DNA of 64,000 nucleotides from Rubellimicrobium rubrum (GCF_006152115.1 NZ_VDFU01000009.1:86540-150539), one strand, 5' to 3'. Positions 45,742 to 55,813 are shown, counted from the first letter of the stretch. Numbers and translations: made by a program. Notes: generated from the sequence alone by a model not told the origin.

Positions 45742-46634
45742 AAGGCGACCAGCAGGAGCGCCAGAAGCAGGAGAATCGCCCAGGCTTGCCAGAGGACGCG
45801 GACGGAGGCATGGACCTCTGCCGCGCCGATGGCCTTGCGCCCTTGTGGGTGAACCCAAGGCAAATCCTGCATTGTGCCGTGATAGGACCGGGGACCCGAG
45901 AGGGCCACGTCGAGGACGCGCGCCATGGCAGCCTCGGGCCAGCCCGCGTTGGGGGAACGGTGCAGGCGGGCGTCGCGGATGATCGGGCCCCAGGCGGCGC
46001 GTGGCCGTGTCAGCCAGATCAGCGCCGCCGAAAGCCGCGCGGGAATCAGGTTCAGCCCATCGTCGAGCCGGGCAGCCGCCCAGCCGAACTGCTCGTAACG
46101 GGGGGTGCGGTGGCCGATCATGCTGTCGGCGGTGTTGACCAGCTTGTAGATCAGTAGGCCCGGCAGGCCCGCCACCGCAAACCAGAAAGCGGGCGCCACA
46201 ACGCCATCGGAGAAGTTCTCCGCCGCGGACTCGACGGCGGCGCGCGCCACGGCAGGCTCGTCCATGGAGGCGGTGTCGCGTCCCACGATCATCGCCACTG
46301 TGCGCCGTCCCTCCGGCAGGGACAGCCGCAGCGCGCGGGCGACGGCCTGGACGTGGTCGGCCAGGGATCGCTGCGCGAGGAGGATCGCCCCGACGATCAC
46401 CTCGGCCAGGCTCCCCGGCAGGGCGGCCAGCGCCCAGCCCAGCAGCATCGCCGCCACGACAAGGAGGCCGAGCGCAAGGACACCCTTCCAGCGGCGGTTC
46501 CCCCCTTCGTTGAAGCGTTCGTCGGCCCAGGCGACGGCGCGCCCCATCAGGACGGCGGGATGAGCCCAGCGATCCCAGAGGGCGCGGGGCTCGCCGAAGA
46601 TGGCATCCAGGAGCAGCGCAAGGACCAGGCTCAC
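45738..46634 (-). CDS. cobD: Adenosylcobinamide-phosphate synthase (CobD/CbiB)
   Basis: A 298-residue integral membrane protein with four to five membrane segments that attaches the aminopropanol linker to adenosylcobyric acid. Family motifs are [40 protein letters not shown] and [26 protein letters not shown]. It overlaps cobC by 4 nt (46631-46634) and lies last in a minus-strand trio with cobC and the DUF1636 gene. Confidence 0.92.
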   Translation of the reverse strand: MSLVLALLLDAIFGEPRALWDRWAHPAVLMGRAVAWADERFNEGGNRRWKGVLALGLLVVAAMLLGWALAALPGSLAEVIVGAILLAQRSLADHVQAVARALRLSLPEGRRTVAMIVGRDTASMDEPAVARAAVESAAENFSDGVVAPAFWFAVAGLPGLLIYKLVNTADSMIGHRTPRYEQFGWAAARLDDGLNLIPARLSAALIWLTRPRAAWGPIIRDARLHRSPNAGWPEAAMARVLDVALSGPRSYHGTMQDLPWVHPQGRKAIGAAEVHASVRVLWQAWAILLLLALLLVAF

Positions 46635-47569
46635 AGCGCGGCCTCGATCCGATCCCAGCGATCCGGGGCGGGAAGGCCAAGGCGCAGCCAGGTGGCGGAG
46701 TAGGGGAAGACGCGGCTCAGCACATGCCCGCGCGCGAGGCGGTCGTGCCAGGCCTGCGCGTCATCCACTTCGTACAGGCGGAACAGTGTGGTACCTGCCG
46801 CGACCCTCGCCCCCCGAGCCGTGACAAGCGCATCCATGCGTGCCGCATCGCGGTTCAGTCGGTCGCGGGTGGCTTTGGCCCAGGTCCGGTCGGCCAGCGC
46901 CGCCGCTCCGATTGCCAGCGCCGGGCCCGAGACGGCCCAAGGCCCCAGAGCCTCGCGTAGCCGATCAGCCATGGGGCCGGGCGCCAGGATCGCGAAGCCG
47001 AGCCGAACCCCGGCTAGGCCCCAGAACTTGCCAAAACTCTTGAGCACGACAACGCCCGGCGCAGCTGCCCGCGCCACATGGGTGTCCTTGGGAAGGACAT
47101 CGCAGAAACTCTCGTCGATGATGGCGAGGGGGCGGGCGCCGATCTCTCCGGGTGTCCAGAGCCGGCCGTCGGGATTGTTGGGATGGACGAAGACGCCGGG
47201 CGCATCCGGGGCGTTCGACGCTGGCACTCCGGCGGTCAGGAAGCTTGCGGCGTATTCATTATAGGTCGGGCCGGGAATGTGAACGCAAGCGGCCTCTGTG
47301 GCATGGGGCAGGCGTGCGATGATAGCGGATAGGCCCGGCGCGGGGATCACCTCTGCGCCCTCGGGGACGTTCCAAAAGCTCCGGGCCGCCGCGGTGAGCG
47401 CGTCGGCCGCGGCCCGGTCGGGCAGGGCAGTCCAGGCGTGGTCCGGAAGGGGTGGGAGGGGGTAGGGCACCGGGTTGATCCCGGTGGACAGGTCCAGCCA
47501 GTCAGCCCGCGCACCGCCCCAGCGGACCATCGCCGCATCAAGGCCCCCGCCGTGGTCGCGGGCCGTCAT
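46631..47569 (-). CDS. cobC: Threonine-phosphate decarboxylase-like aminotransferase (CobC)
   Basis: A 312-residue class-I/II PLP enzyme of the CobC/CobD decarboxylase group, which supplies (R)-1-amino-2-propanol phosphate for the cobalamin linker. It has [11 protein letters not shown], the NNPDG loop ([10 protein letters not shown]), IIDESFCD and the PLP lysine in [19 protein letters not shown]. The ATG at 47569 follows GGAGGAGG. Both ends overlap the neighbouring genes by 4 nt, showing a tight operon. Confidence 0.9.
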   Translation of the reverse strand: MTARDHGGGLDAAMVRWGGARADWLDLSTGINPVPYPLPPLPDHAWTALPDRAAADALTAAARSFWNVPEGAEVIPAPGLSAIIARLPHATEAACVHIPGPTYNEYAASFLTAGVPASNAPDAPGVFVHPNNPDGRLWTPGEIGARPLAIIDESFCDVLPKDTHVARAAAPGVVVLKSFGKFWGLAGVRLGFAILAPGPMADRLREALGPWAVSGPALAIGAAALADRTWAKATRDRLNRDAARMDALVTARGARVAAGTTLFRLYEVDDAQAWHDRLARGHVLSRVFPYSATWLRLGLPAPDRWDRIEAAL

Positions 47570-47940
47570 GCCTCCTCCGGCAGGGGCGGGTGGCGGGTGA
47601 CGAAGTGGCCCTTCACCCCCTGCGGCCACAGCTTGTAGGGCACCTGGCCCGATCCGCTGCCATCGTGGAGCGCGGCCCAGGCGACGATCGCCTCAGCAGC
47701 CTCCGGCGTCGGCTCGAAGCGGCCCAGCGTGTAGGACAGCTTGCCCTGCGCCTGCACCGCGACGTTGCAGCCGTGGTCGCAACCCATCAGGCAAGCCACG
47801 CGTCGGGTCCGAAGATCGGTGCCCTCCACTGCCGCCTCGACCAGAGCGGCCAGTCGGGCACCTGGCACCTCGGCCCCCTGCTCGGGGCCGGGCCAGTCCT
47901 CGCGCTTGCAGGTTTCGCAGATGGTGATCCAAGTGGGCAT
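47566..47940 (-). CDS. DUF1636 protein, thioredoxin-fold [2Fe-2S]-type
   Basis: A 124-residue protein with Cys8 and Cys11 (CETC) and Cys50, Cys54 and Cys58 (CLMGCDHGC), the DUF1636 arrangement. The fold resembles thioredoxin-like [2Fe-2S] ferredoxins. It commonly sits in cobalamin clusters of alphaproteobacteria, where it may supply electrons, for example for cobalt reduction; this role is inferred. It is first in the minus-strand trio, 48 bp from the GST gene. Confidence 0.82.
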   Translation of the reverse strand: MPTWITICETCKREDWPGPEQGAEVPGARLAALVEAAVEGTDLRTRRVACLMGCDHGCNVAVQAQGKLSYTLGRFEPTPEAAEAIVAWAALHDGSGSGQVPYKLWPQGVKGHFVTRHPPLPEEA

Positions 47941-47988
47941 GGACCGGCGTTCAACCGGATTCCGGTCGCCCCCGCAAGGGCCGCCGGA

Positions 47989-48978
47989 TCAGGCCGCCCG
48001 CGCCAGCGCCTCGCGCCCATGCGGGGCAAGGAGATCCAGGTTCGGCCCGATGGGCACGATGCGGAACGGATTTATGCGGTCATGGCTGTAATGGTAGTGC
48101 CGCGCGATGTGGTCGAGGTGGACGGTCTCGGCCACGCCCGGCATTTGGAAGATGTCGCGCGTGAAGGCCCACAGGTGGGGATACTCGATCAGCTTGCGCC
48201 GGTTGCACTTGAAATGCCCGTGATAGACCGTGTCGAAGCGGATCAGCGTGGTGAACAGGCGAATATCGGCCTCGGTCAGCCGCTCGCCCATAAGGTAGCG
48301 TTGGCCGGCCAGCCGCTCCTCCAGCCAGTCCATCGTGTCGAACAGGGGACGGACGGCCGCGTCATAGGCCTCTTGGGACTCGGCGAAGCCCGACTTGTAG
48401 ACGCCATTGTTGAGCGTGTCATAGATGCGGGCGTTCACCGGCCCGATGGCGTCGCGCAGGTCTGAGGGCCAGAGGTCGAGGGTGTTGCCCGTGATCCCGT
48501 CCCAGGCCTGGGTCAGCATCCGGATGACCTCGGAGGACTCGTTGTTGACGATCCGCTCGCGCTCCTTGTCCCACAGGACGGGGACGGTGACCTTGGTGCT
48601 CACCTGGGGGTCGCTCTTGGTGTAGATGTCCCGCAGGAAGGGCAGGCCGTAGAGCCGGTCCCCGGTCGTGCCCGGAAAGTCGGTTGAAAAGGTCCAGCCG
48701 TCCTTCAGCATGTCGGGGTGGACGACCGATACGTCGATATGGGGCTCCAGGCCCTTGAGGGCGCGAACGATCATCGTGCGATGGGCCCAAGGGCAAGCAT
48801 GGCTCACATACAGATGGTAGCGCCCGGACTCGGCTCGAAAGCCGCCGTCCCCCGAGGGGCCGGCCGCGCCGTCCGCCGTCACCCAGTTGCGGAGCACCGA
48901 GTCCGGGCGGTCGAAGGCGCCCCCCTTGACGCGGGCCACCGGCGCCTCGACCCACTTGCCGTTCTCGAGTTGCCCCAT
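47989..48978 (-). CDS. yqjG: Glutathionyl-hydroquinone reductase (xi-class GST)
   Basis: A 329-residue xi-class glutathione transferase that reduces glutathionyl-hydroquinones. The catalytic Cys is in HACPWAHRTMIVRALKGLE, the thioredoxin-fold contact is VPVLWDKERERIVNNESSEVIRML, and the C-terminal helical domain has LTEADIRLFTTLIRFDTVYHGHFKCN and NPFRIVPIGP. The ATG at 48978 follows AGGGAGA. It interrupts the cobalamin genes and has no evident link with them. Confidence 0.92.
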   Translation of the reverse strand: MGQLENGKWVEAPVARVKGGAFDRPDSVLRNWVTADGAAGPSGDGGFRAESGRYHLYVSHACPWAHRTMIVRALKGLEPHIDVSVVHPDMLKDGWTFSTDFPGTTGDRLYGLPFLRDIYTKSDPQVSTKVTVPVLWDKERERIVNNESSEVIRMLTQAWDGITGNTLDLWPSDLRDAIGPVNARIYDTLNNGVYKSGFAESQEAYDAAVRPLFDTMDWLEERLAGQRYLMGERLTEADIRLFTTLIRFDTVYHGHFKCNRRKLIEYPHLWAFTRDIFQMPGVAETVHLDHIARHYHYSHDRINPFRIVPIGPNLDLLAPHGREALARAA

Positions 48979-49279
48979 ACCGCGTCTCCCTGCTGAACCG
49001 TGATGCGGACCTAGCCGCTCGGGCGGGGGAGGAAAGGCGCAGAGGGGTCCGCACCCGCGCACAGAAGGCAGGCGATGTCGCAGTTCGGCGCAGGGTGACG
49101 CTTCTCCCTTTGCGCTCGCGGCAATCAGCGGTTAGGAGGACGTGAGACGAAGCCCTGCGGGGCCGGACAGGTGGCGTGAGGGGGTCGACCCAGACCGGGG
49201 GTCCCTGACGCGCATCGTCAGACGGGGCTCCGCCCCGAGGCCGGCATCCCGCTCCCAACCCGGCCCGGGAGCCCTGTTC
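48979..49279. promoter_or_regulatory. 301-bp divergent gap before the cobalamin operon
   Basis: This gap holds the promoters of the GST gene (minus) and the cbiX operon (plus). Two adjacent hairpins are present near the operon start: CTGACG/CGTCAG (49205-49221) and CGGGGC/GCCCCG (49223-49237). I searched for a cobalamin riboswitch (B12 box, CCGCAACTG core) and did not find one, so B12 control cannot be claimed. Confidence 0.4.
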
Positions 49280-49495
49280 ATGCGCGCCATTCTTCCCCTC
49301 CTTGCGGTTCTGCTGCCCAGCGCGGCGCTTGCCCATCCGGGCCACCTGAACGAGTTCGATGGCCACCAGCACTATATGGCCGCCTGGGCTCTCCTGGCCG
49401 CGATCGCCGGGTCCTCTTGGCTGATCTGGACCGAGCTGCGGTCCTCCAAGACCACCAGAACCCAGCGGGCGGAGGACGACGAGGCCGGCGCATGA
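49280..49495 (+). CDS. Small His-rich membrane protein preceding cbiX (DUF6732-like)
   Basis: A 71-residue protein. Residues 1-18 form a signal or anchor (ending ALA), then HPGHLNEFDGHQHY gives a metal-binding His cluster. A second hydrophobic segment (about 33-50) and a charged tail follow. This matches the small DUF6732-type proteins seen beside cobalamin genes in Rhodobacteraceae, from memory. The ATG overlaps a GGGAGCCC site. The stop overlaps the cbiX start by 4 nt. A cobalt-handling role is plausible but inferred. Confidence 0.7.
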   Translation: MRAILPLLAVLLPSAALAHPGHLNEFDGHQHYMAAWALLAAIAGSSWLIWTELRSSKTTRTQRAEDDEAGA

Positions 49496-50682
49496 ACGGC
49501 GACCGCATCGGGGTCCTGCTCTGCGGCCACGGCTCACGCGATGCGGGCGCGGTGGCCGAATTCGCCGAACTCGCCGCCGCACTGCCCGCCCACCTGCCAT
49601 CTGACTGGCTGGTCGAGCATGGCTACCTGGAGTTCGCCAACCCCGTCCTGCGCGACGGGCTCGAGGCGCTGAAGGCCAAGGGCGCGACGCGCATCCTAGC
49701 CGTGCCTGGCATGCTGTTCGCGGCGATGCACGCCAAGAATGACATTCCGACGGTGCTTTCGACTTGGTCGGCCAAGTCGGGCCTGCCCGTCGCCTATGGG
49801 CGCGAGCTGGGCGTGGACCCCAAGATGATCGCCGCCGCGGGTGCCCGCGTGCGCGAGGCGCTGGCCCGCGCCGACGCGGAGCATGGCCCCGTGCCGCTGC
49901 ACGAGACCTGCCTTGTGGTGATCGGACGCGGCGCATCGGACCCCGATGCCAATGCGAACGTCTCCAAGGTCGCGCGGATGCTGTGGGAAGGGTTGGGCCT
50001 TGGCTGGTGCGAGGTCGGCTATTCGGGCGTGACCTTCCCGCTGGTGGAACCCTGCCTGACGCACGTCGCGCGGCTGGGCTACCGTCGCATGGTCGTGTTC
50101 CCGTACTTTCTGTTCTCGGGCGTGCTGGTGGACCGCATCTACGGCTTCACCGACCGCGTGGCGCAGGCACATCCGGGGATCGAATGGGTCAAGGCCGACT
50201 ACCTGGGCCTGCACCCCGAGGTGCTCCGGACCTTCGCCGAACGCGCGACCGAGCAGATCGACGGCGTGCCGCCGCCCAACTGCCAGATGTGCAAGTACCG
50301 CACGCAGGTCCTGGGCTTCGAGGCCGAGGTGGGCAGCCCTCAGGAAAGCCACCACCATCACGTCGAGGGGCAGGGGGCGTCCGCGCCCGGCGCGAACGTG
50401 GCGGATTGCACGTTCTGCGACGATTTCTGCACTGGGCTCTGCCGGCTCAAGGTCGCGGCGGTGGAGCCGTTCGGTCATGTGTCGCATTCCGCAGGTGGTC
50501 ATCTGCACGACCATGGCGACGGACAGATCCACTGGCACGGGCCGTCGCACGGCCATTCGCATGACCATGGGCACTCCCACCATGAGCACTCGCATGGTCA
50601 TGACCACCAGCACCCGCGCTACCCGCACGAGGATCACCCGCTGGGGCCGCTCAGCGCGCTGGCGACACTGAAGAAGCGCTGA
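49492..50682 (+). CDS. cbiX: Sirohydrochlorin cobaltochelatase with His-rich tail
   Basis: A 396-residue CbiX. Two chelatase half-domains (about 5-125 and 138-260) have LCGHGSRD and the metal His in the second repeat region (VVIGRGASDPDAN, with GYSGVTFPLVEPCL). A Cys-rich region follows with Cys264/Cys267 (CQMC) and Cys306/309/313/317, able to bind an iron-sulfur cluster, then a strongly His-rich tail (about 337-382). It inserts cobalt into sirohydrochlorin, the first step of the cobalt-early cobalamin route. It overlaps the small His-rich gene by 4 nt. Confidence 0.92.
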   Translation: MNGDRIGVLLCGHGSRDAGAVAEFAELAAALPAHLPSDWLVEHGYLEFANPVLRDGLEALKAKGATRILAVPGMLFAAMHAKNDIPTVLSTWSAKSGLPVAYGRELGVDPKMIAAAGARVREALARADAEHGPVPLHETCLVVIGRGASDPDANANVSKVARMLWEGLGLGWCEVGYSGVTFPLVEPCLTHVARLGYRRMVVFPYFLFSGVLVDRIYGFTDRVAQAHPGIEWVKADYLGLHPEVLRTFAERATEQIDGVPPPNCQMCKYRTQVLGFEAEVGSPQESHHHHVEGQGASAPGANVADCTFCDDFCTGLCRLKVAAVEPFGHVSHSAGGHLHDHGDGQIHWHGPSHGHSHDHGHSHHEHSHGHDHQHPRYPHEDHPLGPLSALATLKKR

Positions 50683-50744
50683 GCCCCGTCCAGCCCTAGA
50701 CATCCCCGCCGGAGGCCCGCCTCCGCCCGTGCCGAGGCTTGCCC

Positions 50745-51371
50745 ATGCGCCGCTATCTCAAGGACCCTGCCGCGATCTATGCGGAAAGCTTCGCGACCGT
50801 GGAGCGGGAGGCGCGGCTCGACCGCTTTCCGGATGGGATGCGCCCGCTGGTCACGCGGGTGATCCACGCCTGCGGCATGGTCGAGGTCGCGGACCGGCTC
50901 GCCTATTCCCCTGACGCGGGCGAAGCTGGCCGCCAGGCGCTGTTCGCCGGGGCTCCGGTCATCTGCGACTGCGAGATGGTGGCAGCAGGCATCATCCGGT
51001 CGCGCCTTCCGGCCGGCAACGAGGTCTTGGTCACCTTGAACGAGCCCGGCGTGCCCGAACTGGCGCAACGGCTCGGCACAACGCGCTCGGCGGCGGCCGT
51101 GGAGTTGTGGGAGGGACGGATCGCGGGGGCAGTGGTCGCCATCGGCAACGCGCCCACGGCGCTGTTCCACCTGCTTGAACGCTTGGACGCGGGTTGGCCC
51201 AAGCCGGCGCTGATCCTGGCCTTTCCCGTAGGCTTCGTGGGAGCCGCTGAAAGCAAGGCCGAGATCGCTGCCGACCCGCGCGGGGTTCCTTTCGTGGCTC
51301 TCAAAGGGCGGCGCGGCGGGTCAGCCATGGCAGCGGCGGCGGTGAACGCGCTCGGGGGCGAGCGGGCGTGA
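50745..51371 (+). CDS. cobH: Precorrin-8X methylmutase (CobH/CbiC)
   Basis: A 208-residue enzyme that moves a methyl group from C11 to C12 to form hydrogenobyrinic acid or cobyrinic acid. Family motifs are the catalytic His region VIHACGMVE, ICDCEMVAAGI, AVVAIGNAPTALFHLLE and PVGFVGAAESK. I chose the ATG at 50745, with GAGG upstream, over a TTG 6 nt earlier. The stop overlaps the GTG start of cobL. Confidence 0.92.
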   Translation: MRRYLKDPAAIYAESFATVEREARLDRFPDGMRPLVTRVIHACGMVEVADRLAYSPDAGEAGRQALFAGAPVICDCEMVAAGIIRSRLPAGNEVLVTLNEPGVPELAQRLGTTRSAAAVELWEGRIAGAVVAIGNAPTALFHLLERLDAGWPKPALILAFPVGFVGAAESKAEIAADPRGVPFVALKGRRGGSAMAAAAVNALGGERA

Positions 51372-52558
51372 CCCCCTGGCTCCATGTCGTGGGCCTGGGC
51401 GAGGATGGGCTTGCGGGGCTGTCGCCAGATCTTTGCGCGCTTGTGCTGGACGCCGAGGTGCTGGTCGGCGGGGCGCGACACCACCAACTGACTGCCGGGG
51501 CGCGGGGCGAGCGGATCGCCTGGCCCTCGCCATGGGATGCGATGGAGGACAGGCTGCGCGGGCTGCGCGGTCGTTCGGTGATCGTCCTTGTCACGGGTGA
51601 CCCGCTCTGGTTCTCGGCCGGAGAGCGGATCGTGGAGGCGTTTTCGGGCGAGGTGCTGATCCATCCACACCCGTCGGCCTTTCAACTGGCGGCGGCGCGG
51701 ATGGGCTGGCCCCTGGATGGGACGGACTGCCTGACCGTCCATGGCCGCCCGGTCGAGCGGATCTTGCCCAGCTTTGCCCCCGGAGCGCGGCTCCTGATCC
51801 TGTCGCACGGACCGGCGACGGGGCGCGACCTCGCCCGTCTGCTGGTCGCCCAAGGCTACGGCCCAAGCCGCATGACCGCGCTCTCGCATCTGGGCGGTCC
51901 CGAGGAGGCGCGCCTGGAGGGTCAAGCCGGGGAATGGACCGGGGATGTTCCGCTCCTGACCACCTTCGCCGTGGAATGCCTGACGGGGCCCGAGACGCGG
52001 CTCCTGCCCCGGACGGGCCTGCCAGACGACGCCTTCCAGTCCGACGGCACGATGACCAAGCGCGAGGTGCGGGCGGCCACGCTGGCCAAGCTGATGCCGA
52101 TGCCCGGGGCGCTCCTTTGGGACGTGGGACTGGGGAGCGGATCGGTTGCCATCGAATGGCTGCGCGCCGCCAAGGGGGCAAGGGCCATTGGCGTCGAGCC
52201 CCGGGCCGACCGCCGGGCGATGGCGGCGGCCAACGCGCTCGCGCTGGGCGTCCCGGATCTGGACATCGTGGCGGGCGAGGCGCCAACCGCCTTGGCCGGA
52301 TTGCCCGCCCCCGATGCCGTGTTCCTGGGTGGCGGCCTCTCCAAGGCGGCTTTCGAGGCCGCTTGGACGGCCCTGAAGCCCTATGGCCGCTTGGTCGCCA
52401 ACGCCGTCACGCTGGAGGCTGAGGCGGTGATGCTGGACCTGCACCGCCGGCAGGGCGGCGACCTGATCCGCCTTGCCGTCCAGCGGGCCGAGCCTGTCGG
52501 CCGCCTCACCGGATGGCGGCCGTCGATGGAGGTGATGCAGTGGAGCCTCGTGAAATGA
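51368..52558 (+). CDS. cobL: Precorrin-6Y C5,15-methyltransferase (decarboxylating), CobL
   Basis: A 396-residue bifunctional enzyme. The N-terminal CbiE domain (about 1-200) is a tetrapyrrole methylase with VVGLGEDGL and LVTGDPLWFSAGE. The C-terminal CbiT domain (about 215-395) has the SAM motif LWDVGLGSGSVAIEWLRA and FLGGGLSKAAFEA. It methylates C5 and C15 and decarboxylates the C12 acetate. The start is a GTG overlapping the cobH stop; the end overlaps cobI by 4 nt. Confidence 0.92.
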   Translation: MTPWLHVVGLGEDGLAGLSPDLCALVLDAEVLVGGARHHQLTAGARGERIAWPSPWDAMEDRLRGLRGRSVIVLVTGDPLWFSAGERIVEAFSGEVLIHPHPSAFQLAAARMGWPLDGTDCLTVHGRPVERILPSFAPGARLLILSHGPATGRDLARLLVAQGYGPSRMTALSHLGGPEEARLEGQAGEWTGDVPLLTTFAVECLTGPETRLLPRTGLPDDAFQSDGTMTKREVRAATLAKLMPMPGALLWDVGLGSGSVAIEWLRAAKGARAIGVEPRADRRAMAAANALALGVPDLDIVAGEAPTALAGLPAPDAVFLGGGLSKAAFEAAWTALKPYGRLVANAVTLEAEAVMLDLHRRQGGDLIRLAVQRAEPVGRLTGWRPSMEVMQWSLVK

Positions 52559-53256
52559 CCGGGCGGCTGATCGGCGTGGGCGTGGGACCGGGCGCGCCCG
52601 ACCTCCTGACCCTGCGCGCCGCGCGCTTGATCGAGGACGCGCGCGTGCTGGCCTACCCGACCCTCGCCGGATCGCCCTCCTTTGCCCGCTCCATCGCCGC
52701 CGCGCATGTGCGCGAGGGAGCCGAGGAGATCGCCATCGACATCCCCATGACCCCCGCGCGCGAACCCGCGCAGGCGGCCTACGACGCCGGGGCCGCGCGC
52801 ATCGCGACGCGGCTGGAACAGGGGCAGGATGTGGTCTGCCTCTGCGAGGGGGACCCTATGTTCTACGGCTCCTTCATGTATCTCCAAGCCCGGCTTGCTC
52901 CCCGTTTCGCGACCGAGGTGGTGCCCGGCGTGACTTCGGTCGCGGCGGCGGCGGCGCTGGCGCGGCTGCCTTTGGGCGCGCGGGAGGGACGGATTGCCGT
53001 GCTGCCCGCGACCCTGCCGGACGAGGCGCTCCGGGCTGGGTTCCAGGCGCATGAAACGGTCGCGCTTCTCAAGCTCGGCCGCCACTTCCCGCGCGTGCGG
53101 GCGCTGCTCGAGGCTCTCGGACTGACCGACCGTTCCACCTATGTCGCCCGTGCGACGCTCGCCGAGGAACTGGTCCTGCCGCTCGCGCAGGCGCCCGCCG
53201 AGGCGCCGTATTTCTCCCTGCTTCTCGTGTCCAAGGACTCCGACCCATGGCTCTGA
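52555..53256 (+). CDS. cobI: Precorrin-2 C20-methyltransferase (CobI/CbiL)
   Basis: A 233-residue tetrapyrrole methylase. The SAM-binding GVGPGAPDLLTLRAARLI is at about 7-24, CEGDPMFYGSFMYL at about 98-111, and VVPGVTSVAAAAA follows. It adds the C20 methyl, committing the macrocycle to cobalamin. The ATG overlaps the cobL stop; the 3' end overlaps cobJ by 10 nt. Confidence 0.92.
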   Translation: MTGRLIGVGVGPGAPDLLTLRAARLIEDARVLAYPTLAGSPSFARSIAAAHVREGAEEIAIDIPMTPAREPAQAAYDAGAARIATRLEQGQDVVCLCEGDPMFYGSFMYLQARLAPRFATEVVPGVTSVAAAAALARLPLGAREGRIAVLPATLPDEALRAGFQAHETVALLKLGRHFPRVRALLEALGLTDRSTYVARATLAEELVLPLAQAPAEAPYFSLLLVSKDSDPWL

Positions 53257-55034
53257 CCCCGGCGGTGATCGCCCTCACGACCAGCCCTGTCGCGCGCCAG
53301 GTGGCCGATGCGCTGGGCGCGCCGCTGCATGGCCGTGCGGGGCGCGTGCCGGACGCGGACGTAGCTTTCGACGACACGCTGGAGCAGGTCCGCACCCTGT
53401 TCGCCGCCGGGGTGCCCGTGGTGGGCGTTTGCGCGGCGGGCATCCTGATCCGCGCCGTCGCGCCGCTTCTTGCGGACAAGCGCGCCGAGCCGCCCGTCAT
53501 CGCCGTGGCCGAGGACGGGAGCGCGGTCGTGCCGCTGCTAGGCGGGCATCGGGGCGCGAACGCCCTGGCGCGGAGCATCGCGGAGTTGCTGGGCGTGCAG
53601 GCTGCCGTGACGACGGCGGGGGACGCGGCGCTGGGTTTGGCCCTGGACGAGCCGCCCGAAGGGTGGTGGCTTGCAGAGCCTGAGAAGGCCGGGGCCGTCA
53701 TGGCGGATCTCCTGTCGGGGCAGGGCGCGCGCCTCACGGGCGAGGCGGCTGGTGAGGCGCGCTGGCTCGACACCCTCCCGCCTGGGACGGACATCGAGGT
53801 CGCCTGCACGACCGCTCCCGCGCCTGCGGCATCGCTCCACTTCGCGCCGCAAAAGGCAGTGCTGGGCGTCGGCGCGTCGCGCGGATGCCCGCCGGAGGAG
53901 TTGGCCGATCTCGTCCGCGCCACACTGGCCGAGGCGAACCTCGCCCCCGAGGCGCTGGCCGGCATTGGCACGCTCGACCTCAAGGCCGACGAGCCTGCGA
54001 TCCTCGACCTGTCCCGTGCGCTCAGCGTGCCCCTCCGCCTGTTCACGGCCGCCCAGTTGGAAGCGGAGGCCTCACGCCTCGCGACTCCATCAGACACCGT
54101 CTTCGCCGAGGTCGGCTGCCATGGCGTGTCGGAAGGGGCGGCGTTGGCCTTTGCCGGACCCGAGGGGCAACTCGCTGTCACCAAGCGCAAGTCGCGGAAC
54201 GCCACTTGCGCCGTCGCCATTGTGCCCACCCCGATCACCGCGCTCGCCGGGCGTCCGCGCGGACGCCTGTCCATCGTGGGCATCGGGCCCGGTCAGGCGG
54301 CTTGGCGCACGCCGGAAGCATCCCGCCTCATCGCCGAGGCCGAGGAACTGGTGGGCTACGGCCTCTACATCGACCTTCTCGGTCCGCTCGCCATCGGCAA
54401 GCCCCGCGCCGACTTTCCGCTGGGCGGCGAGGAGGACCGCTGCCGTTATGCGCTGGAGCGGGCGGGGGAGGGGCGGAACGTGGCGCTGGTCTGTTCGGGC
54501 GATGCGGGCATCTACGCCATGGCCGCGCTGGTCTTCGAACTGCTGGACCGCGAGGTGCATGGCGTTTCGGACGCGGCACGGCGGGCCGAGGTCATCGTGA
54601 CACCCGGCATCTCCGCGCTCCAGGCCGCCGCTGCGCGGGCGGGGGCGCCGCTCGGGCACGACTTCTGTGCCGTGTCGCTGTCCGACCTCCTCACCCCGCG
54701 CGAGGACATCCTGCGCCGGCTGACGGCGGCGGCCGAGGGCGACTTCGTGATGGCGCTCTACAACCCCGTCTCGCGCACGCGGCGCACCTTGTTGGCCGAG
54801 GCGCGGGACATCCTGCTGAAGCACCGCCCCGCCGAGACGCCCGTCCTGCTCGCCTCCAACCTGGGCCGCCCGCAGGAGCAGCTCTCCTACCGTCGCCTCG
54901 CCGATCTACGGGTGGACGAGGTGGACATGCTGACCGTGGTCCTGATCGGCTCGTCCCAAAGCCGGATCGTCCAGCGCGGCGAGGGGCCAAGGCTCTACAC
55001 CCCGCGCGGCTATGCCAGGAAGGTGCCCGCATGA
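53247..55034 (+). CDS. cobJ: CbiG-CobJ fusion: cobalt-precorrin-5A hydrolase and precorrin-3B C17-methyltransferase
   Basis: A 595-residue fusion. Residues about 1-335 form a full CbiG: the N-terminal domain ([28 protein letters not shown]), the middle domain, and the CobE-like C-terminal domain ([28 protein letters not shown]). Residues about 345-595 are CobJ/CbiH ([71 protein letters not shown]). It should do ring contraction and removal of the C20 fragment. It overlaps cobI by 10 nt and cobM by 4 nt. Confidence 0.9.
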   Translation: MALTPAVIALTTSPVARQVADALGAPLHGRAGRVPDADVAFDDTLEQVRTLFAAGVPVVGVCAAGILIRAVAPLLADKRAEPPVIAVAEDGSAVVPLLGGHRGANALARSIAELLGVQAAVTTAGDAALGLALDEPPEGWWLAEPEKAGAVMADLLSGQGARLTGEAAGEARWLDTLPPGTDIEVACTTAPAPAASLHFAPQKAVLGVGASRGCPPEELADLVRATLAEANLAPEALAGIGTLDLKADEPAILDLSRALSVPLRLFTAAQLEAEASRLATPSDTVFAEVGCHGVSEGAALAFAGPEGQLAVTKRKSRNATCAVAIVPTPITALAGRPRGRLSIVGIGPGQAAWRTPEASRLIAEAEELVGYGLYIDLLGPLAIGKPRADFPLGGEEDRCRYALERAGEGRNVALVCSGDAGIYAMAALVFELLDREVHGVSDAARRAEVIVTPGISALQAAAARAGAPLGHDFCAVSLSDLLTPREDILRRLTAAAEGDFVMALYNPVSRTRRTLLAEARDILLKHRPAETPVLLASNLGRPQEQLSYRRLADLRVDEVDMLTVVLIGSSQSRIVQRGEGPRLYTPRGYARKVPA

Positions 55035-55813
55035 CCGTCCACTTCATCGGCGCGGGGCCGGGCGACCCGGAGCTTCTGACCCTCAAGGCGCAGCGCCTGA
55101 TCGCCTCCTGCCCGGTCTGCCTTTATGCCGGCAGCCTCGTGCCCGAGGCGGTGGTCGCGGGGGCCCCGCCCGGCGCGCTGGTGCGGGACACCGCGCCGCT
55201 GACGCTGGACGAGACGCACGCGCTGATCGTGGAAGCGCATCGGCAGGGCAAGGACGTGGCGCGGGTGCATTCGGGCGACCCCTCGCTCTATGGCGCGATC
55301 GCCGAGCAGATCCGACAGCTGCGGGCAGATGGCATCCCTTACGACATTACGCCCGGCGTGCCCGCCTATGCCGCCGCCGCAGCCGCGCTGGGACAGGAGC
55401 TCACGGTGCCCAGCGTGGCCCAGAGCATCGTCCTGACGCGCATGTCCATGCAGTCCACCGCCATGCCCCAAGGTGAGACGCTGGAGAACTTCGCGGCCTC
55501 GGGCGCGACGCTGGCCATCCATCTGGGCGTGCGGGCGCTGCGGGACATCGTGCGGCGGCTTTCGCCATTCTATGGCGAGGATTGTCCGGTGGCGATCTGC
55601 GTCCGCGTGGGCTGGCCGGACCAGATGATCCTGCGCGGCACCCTCGCCGACATTCACGCCAAGGTGCGCGAGGCCAAGGTCACCCGCACGGCGCTGATCC
55701 TGGTGGGCCCGGCGCTGGGCGAATCGGCGGACTTCCCGGACAGCGCCCTTTACGACCCGTCGCGTCCCCATGTGCTGCGACCACGGGTCCGTGTCGCCGG
55801 TGGAACGGATTGA
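55031..55813 (+). CDS. cobM: Precorrin-4 C11-methyltransferase (CobM/CbiF)
   Basis: A 260-residue tetrapyrrole methylase adding the C11 methyl. It shows [20 protein letters not shown] (6-25), [23 protein letters not shown] and the family-specific [18 protein letters not shown]. The ATG overlaps the cobJ stop. It is the last gene of the run of cobalamin methylases; no cobK, cobB, cobQ or cobalt-transport gene follows within the window. Confidence 0.93.
   Translation: MTVHFIGAGPGDPELLTLKAQRLIASCPVCLYAGSLVPEAVVAGAPPGALVRDTAPLTLDETHALIVEAHRQGKDVARVHSGDPSLYGAIAEQIRQLRADGIPYDITPGVPAYAAAAAALGQELTVPSVAQSIVLTRMSMQSTAMPQGETLENFAASGATLAIHLGVRALRDIVRRLSPFYGEDCPVAICVRVGWPDQMILRGTLADIHAKVREAKVTRTALILVGPALGESADFPDSALYDPSRPHVLRPRVRVAGGTD

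Noticed and set aside
48979..49279. Possible cobalamin riboswitch before the cbiX operon
   Set aside because: I found no B12 box and no CCGCAACTG core; only two short GC hairpins are present.
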